Assembly (NCBI GenBank): GCA_944386965.1
Contig: CALXDE010000021.1
Coordinates: forward strand, 1-8,461
Direction of reading: 5' to 3'
From: an uncultured Oscillospiraceae bacterium
Lineage (GTDB): Bacteria > Bacillota_A > Clostridia > Oscillospirales > Oscillospiraceae
DNA length: 8,461 nucleotides
Made by a program: the position numbers and the translations under genes. Below are positions 6,050 through 8,461 of this stretch, in pieces; positions within the stretch are counted from its first letter, which is position 1, and each line of letters begins with the position of its first letter. The notes under the pieces are model-generated. The model worked only from the letters and a program-made list of their open reading frames with translations. It was not told where the DNA came from and ran no database searches.

Positions 6050-7926
6050 GAAAAGAGGGGCATGCCTTGCAGCGAGACGGAGCGATCATCTATGTGGCCG
6101 GGAATCCGGATTCCTATCCAATGGAATACTACGATGGGCAGACCCAGACCTATCAGGGCGTGATTCCGGAGTTTCTGGCCGCCTTTGCCCGGGAATCCGG
6201 ATATGACCTGCGCTATTTGCAGCCGGGCGCGGAGGATCGCCGGGAGGAGCTTGCGGAGCATCAGCAGGTGGATCTCATCTCCGGCTGCGAGGCGGGGGAC
6301 CGCTTTTCCCATACTGAGGGAGAGCCGGTGCTCCTCTTCACCGGCGAGGAGAACGGGGAGGAAACCGCCTACGCGCTTTTTCTGACGCATGTCTCCCCCA
6401 GTCCGTTTCAGTCGGATCTCCGGGCGTACGCCGCCCGAGTAACCCAGGCCCAGTGGACCGGCGCCGTTTTGCAGGCCGCCGGTGAGGAGCCGCCCGCCCG
6501 CCTGCCGGTGGGCGCGCTGGTGGGCGCCGGCCTGGTGACGCTCTCTCTGCTGATTGCGCTGGTGATCTCCCTGCTTCGCCTCCGGCGGGAGAAACGGCGG
6601 TGGGAAGAGCAGGAACAGACAGACCCGGAGACAGGTCTGGGGACTGTGGAGGCGCTGGAGGCGCGCTTCTCCCGCATCGCCAAGGACCAGAGCCGGGGGT
6701 CTTACAGTCTGGTGTGCTTCCATCTGGACCTGGACCAGATCGGGCGGCTGTGGGGATACGATCGGGCCAAAGCGCTGCTCCTCCATGGCGCGCAGGTGCT
6801 CCGCCAGGCGGCGGAGGCTTCGGACGTCCCCGCCCGCCGGGGCTCGGATCTCCTGCTGCTCAAGCGCGGCCCGGAGCCTCAGCAGGCGCTGCAGTGGGCA
6901 GGCGGCGTGCTGGCCCAGATCCGCGGCGTGTTTGCCGAGGGGCTGCGCCCCCAGGACGCGGCGGCAGGCGTATACCCGCTGTCCGTGGAGTTCAGCGATT
7001 TCGACCACGCCCTCTTCCACGCCACGCAGTGTGCCCAGTCCGCCTGTTTGGAGGGGCAGAGCATCCGCCTGTGCGGCACGGACCAGTGCAGGGACTGCCG
7101 CGAGCGCTGGAAACTGCTGGACGATTTTTCCAAGGCGGTGGAGCGGCATGAATTTCAGTTGTATCTCCAGTTCTTCGTGAGCGCCGACTCCTTCCACGTG
7201 GTGGGCGGCGAGGCGCTTTCCCGCTGGTACCACCCCCAGCTGGGCCTTTTGAATCCGGCGCGGTATATCCCGCTGCTGGAGGAAACCGGACTGATTGAGG
7301 AGCTGGATTTCTGCGGACTGGAGAACACCTGCGCCTTTCTGGAGGACTTGGACCGTCAGAATGTCCGGGACTTCTTCCTCTCCTGCAACTTTGCCCGCAA
7401 GACCTTCGCCGCCCCGGACTTCGTGGGGCGGTGCATCCAGGTGGTCCGGCGCCACACATTCCTCCGGAAGCTCCTGATCCTGGAGGTGACGGAGAGCCAG
7501 TCTCTGACGCATACGGAGAACGAGCAGATGCTCCGGAACATACAGGCGGTCCGGCGGTTCGGCATCCGCGTGATTTTTGATGATTTTGGCGTAGGCTTTT
7601 CCTCTTTCCACGATCTGCAGGACTATCCCATGGACGGTTTGAAGCTGGACAAGGAGCTGGTGGACAACATGCGGACAGAAAAGGGAAAGATCATCCTCCA
7701 CTCCATGGTGGAAGCCGGACACCGCATGGGCCTCACCATCCTGGCGGAGGGCGTGGAGGACGAGAGCCAGATCTCCATGTTGCGGCGGCTGCACTGCGAC
7801 GCCTTCCAGGGATACCGCTTCTCCGTTCCCCTCCCCGGGGCGGAGGCACGGAAGCGGATTTTGGACGGTCAGCGCTCCCTGAAAGATCAGATCCAGAAAT
7901 CCAGGGATACGGCGCCCGGCACGTGA
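6046..7926 (+). CDS. Membrane GGDEF-EAL protein: degenerate GGDEF, apparently intact EAL c-di-GMP phosphodiesterase, reduced SBP-like sensor
   Basis: From GTG 6046 the product has 626 residues. Residues 12-145 look like a shortened family 3 solute-binding domain (IIYVAGNPDSYPMEYYD, YQGVIPEFLAAFARESGYDL, VDLISGCE), but no signal peptide precedes it. One membrane segment (about 153-178) follows. The GGDEF domain (about 192-345) keeps DPETGLG but has RRGSDLLL where RxGGDEF belongs, so cyclase activity is not expected. The EAL domain (about 355-615) keeps the residues known to bind metal and catalyse c-di-GMP cleavage to pGpG: Glu389 (GGEALSRW), Asn448, Glu480 (LEVTES), Asp512/Asp513 (DDFGVGFSS), Lys533, Glu568 (AEGVE) and Gln588 (QGYRFS). 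It is probably a working phosphodiesterase whose GGDEF part is regulatory, possibly a GTP or c-di-GMP sensor. Five cysteines cluster at 329-351, between the two domains. TTG 6067 is an alternative start with a better ribosome binding site. It is the last gene of the operon, before a terminator. Confidence 0.92.
   Translation: MRKEGHALQRDGAIIYVAGNPDSYPMEYYDGQTQTYQGVIPEFLAAFARESGYDLRYLQPGAEDRREELAEHQQVDLISGCEAGDRFSHTEGEPVLLFTGEENGEETAYALFLTHVSPSPFQSDLRAYAARVTQAQWTGAVLQAAGEEPPARLPVGALVGAGLVTLSLLIALVISLLRLRREKRRWEEQEQTDPETGLGTVEALEARFSRIAKDQSRGSYSLVCFHLDLDQIGRLWGYDRAKALLLHGAQVLRQAAEASDVPARRGSDLLLLKRGPEPQQALQWAGGVLAQIRGVFAEGLRPQDAAAGVYPLSVEFSDFDHALFHATQCAQSACLEGQSIRLCGTDQCRDCRERWKLLDDFSKAVERHEFQLYLQFFVSADSFHVVGGEALSRWYHPQLGLLNPARYIPLLEETGLIEELDFCGLENTCAFLEDLDRQNVRDFFLSCNFARKTFAAPDFVGRCIQVVRRHTFLRKLLILEVTESQSLTHTENEQMLRNIQAVRRFGIRVIFDDFGVGFSSFHDLQDYPMDGLKLDKELVDNMRTEKGKIILHSMVEAGHRMGLTILAEGVEDESQISMLRRLHCDAFQGYRFSVPLPGAEARKRILDGQRSLKDQIQKSRDTAPGT
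6054..6060 (+). promoter_or_regulatory. Possible ribosome binding site for an alternative TTG start at 6067
   Basis: AGAGGGG lies 6 bases before an in-frame TTG at 6067. GTG 6046 has no clear site upstream but overlaps the previous stop (GTGA), so it could be reached by coupling. Using TTG would remove only 7 residues, leaving the protein to start right at the first strand of the solute-binding-like domain. Confidence 0.45.
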
Positions 7927-7970
7927 AGGCCGGCGCGCCGTCCGCAAGACCCACACCCTTTGAACAAAAG

Positions 7971-8012
7971 CATCCCGTCCCAGGCGTGAGAACCGCCGGG
8001 ACGGGATGTTTT
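7971..8012. terminator. Bidirectional intrinsic terminator between convergent genes
   Basis: CATCCCGTCCC (7971-7981) pairs with GGGACGGGATG (7998-8008). A bulged A and an inner GGCG/CGCC (7983-7986 with 7994-7997) extend the stem to about 15 bp around a 7-base loop. TTTT at 8009-8012 follows on the plus strand; AAAAG at 7966-7970 gives a T-run for minus-strand transcripts. It lies 44 bases after the EAL gene and downstream of the convergent minus-strand gene, so it can end both. Confidence 0.88.
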
Positions 8013-8067
8013 CTTGTATATGGGAGCGCTTCCGGGAAAGACGCGGCGTTTGTCTGACCGCCATACC

Positions 8068-8094
8068 GCCGGCAGGCCAAGGCCGCCCGCCGGC
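8068..8094. other. GC-rich hairpin just past the minus-strand gene
   Basis: GCCGGC at 8068-8073 and at 8089-8094 can pair; with one mismatch the stem extends to about 10 bp (8068-8077 with 8085-8094) around a 7-base loop. It starts 9 bases after the stop of the minus-strand gene. No T-run follows, so it may protect the 3' end of that mRNA or be a by-product of high GC. The rest of 8013-8102 shows nothing recognisable. Confidence 0.3.
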
Positions 8095-8102
8095 ACAGTG
8101 TC

Positions 8103-8461
8103 TCAGGCCAGATCGCCGGCGGCCTTGACCTTCACCCGGCAGGTGTTGCCGGGGTAGTACTGGAGCGGCACGTCCTCCACGTCGATGATCTCCACGCTCT
8201 CCCGGATGGCGCCGGCCTTCACCGCCAGCTCCGCCGCCTCGGCCTTCACCTGGGCCAGGGCCTCCTCCCGGGGGATCTCATTGTAGTCGATGAGCTTCTC
8301 GCAGGTGCCGGAAACCTTGGAGATGGCCGAGCCGATGGCGTTGGCCACGCCGCCCTCGGCGGGCTTGACCACGGTTCTCGCCCCCGCCAGCCGCTCCGGC
8401 AGGACGATGGACCCGCCGCCCACCAGGATCACGTCCACATCATCCGCGGACACCTTCATGG
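8103..8461 (-). CDS. Hydantoinase/oxoprolinase-family protein, C-terminal end (5' part outside window)
   Basis: Only the last 118 or so residues are visible; the frame runs off the window edge and the Met at 8459 is probably internal. The fragment has VDVILVGGGSIVLPERLAG, the glycine-rich loop near the C-terminus of the ASKHA-type ATPase fold in the HyuA (N-methylhydantoinase A / 5-oxoprolinase / acetone carboxylase) family. It is followed by AEGGVANAIGSAISKVSG, which matches the family's usual end of the nucleotide-binding core. Such enzymes use ATP to open or carboxylate cyclic amides or ketones, usually with a HyuB-type partner. The tail (SVEIIDVEDVPLQYYPGN) resembles the Firmicute forms of about 500 residues. 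The exact substrate cannot be told. The gene converges on the polysaccharide operon and shares its terminator region; no functional link is apparent. Confidence 0.87.
   Translation of the reverse strand, partial: MKVSADDVDVILVGGGSIVLPERLAGARTVVKPAEGGVANAIGSAISKVSGTCEKLIDYNEIPREEALAQVKAEAAELAVKAGAIRESVEIIDVEDVPLQYYPGNTCRVKVKAAGDLA

Noticed and set aside
6099..6202. 13-base direct repeat CGGGAATCCGGAT at 6099-6111 and 6190-6202, plus a 14-base palindrome at 6101-6114
   Set aside because: The copies are short, read in different frames, and only two exist. They are probably chance in GC-rich coding sequence with recurring Asn-Pro and Glu-Ser codons.
6421..6437. 6-bp inverted repeat CGGGCG/CGCCCG in the sensor region
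   Set aside because: It is too short to stand out at this GC content.
5908..8064. 718-codon open frame on the minus strand
   Set aside because: It lies antisense to the EAL gene, whose motifs are unmistakable, and runs through the terminator. Its translation shows no recognisable domain. It is a by-product of GC-rich codon use.
1..8461. CRISPR array, tRNA, rRNA, insertion sequence or phage genes
   Set aside because: No regularly spaced repeats, no tRNA-like cloverleaf, and no transposase or integrase motifs were seen on either strand.

Overview
The window looks like a GC-rich member of the Clostridia (Firmicutes), plausibly an Oscillospiraceae-type gut anaerobe. The reasons are strong AGGAGG-type ribosome binding sites, a CotH-family protein, a DivIVA-like coiled-coil protein, and tightly packed genes with ATGA overlaps. 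The lineage is inferred from gene content and composition, not from a marker gene.

Layout. Positions 2-7926 hold six co-directional plus-strand genes with gaps of about 32 bases or less, so they probably form one operon that began upstream of the window. In order they are: the C-terminal part of a CotH-family kinase-like protein (2-676); a membrane-anchored clan GH-A-like glycoside hydrolase with a C-terminal CBM9/DOMON-like domain (698-2929); a membrane-anchored HEAT-repeat protein (2962-4131); a processive family 2 glycosyltransferase with all catalytic motifs (4128-5531); a short DivIVA-like coiled-coil protein (5558-6049); and a membrane protein with a reduced solute-binding-like domain, a degenerate GGDEF domain and an apparently intact EAL c-di-GMP phosphodiesterase domain (6046-7926). 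A bidirectional hairpin terminator (7971-8012) closes the operon. Facing it on the minus strand is the C-terminal end of a hydantoinase/oxoprolinase-family gene (8103-8461), which is probably unrelated metabolism.

How the genes may work together. The glycosyltransferase is a synthase-type enzyme expected to polymerise a polysaccharide and pass it through the membrane. The glycoside hydrolase would trim or process the polymer outside the cell. The HEAT protein would act as a membrane-tethered scaffold, perhaps for the synthase, with which it is translationally coupled. The DivIVA-like protein could place the complex at a curved membrane or septum, and the GGDEF-EAL protein would bring c-di-GMP control. 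The CotH-like protein suggests phosphorylation of a surface or spore-coat partner. This is a candidate synthase-dependent exopolysaccharide system, comparable in logic to Bacillus subtilis ydaJKLMN but with different parts. The functional model is inference.

The most unexplained piece of DNA is a pair of adjacent perfect inverted repeats (3130-3176) inside the HEAT gene, far from any gene end. No stretch longer than 300 bases lacks a gene.
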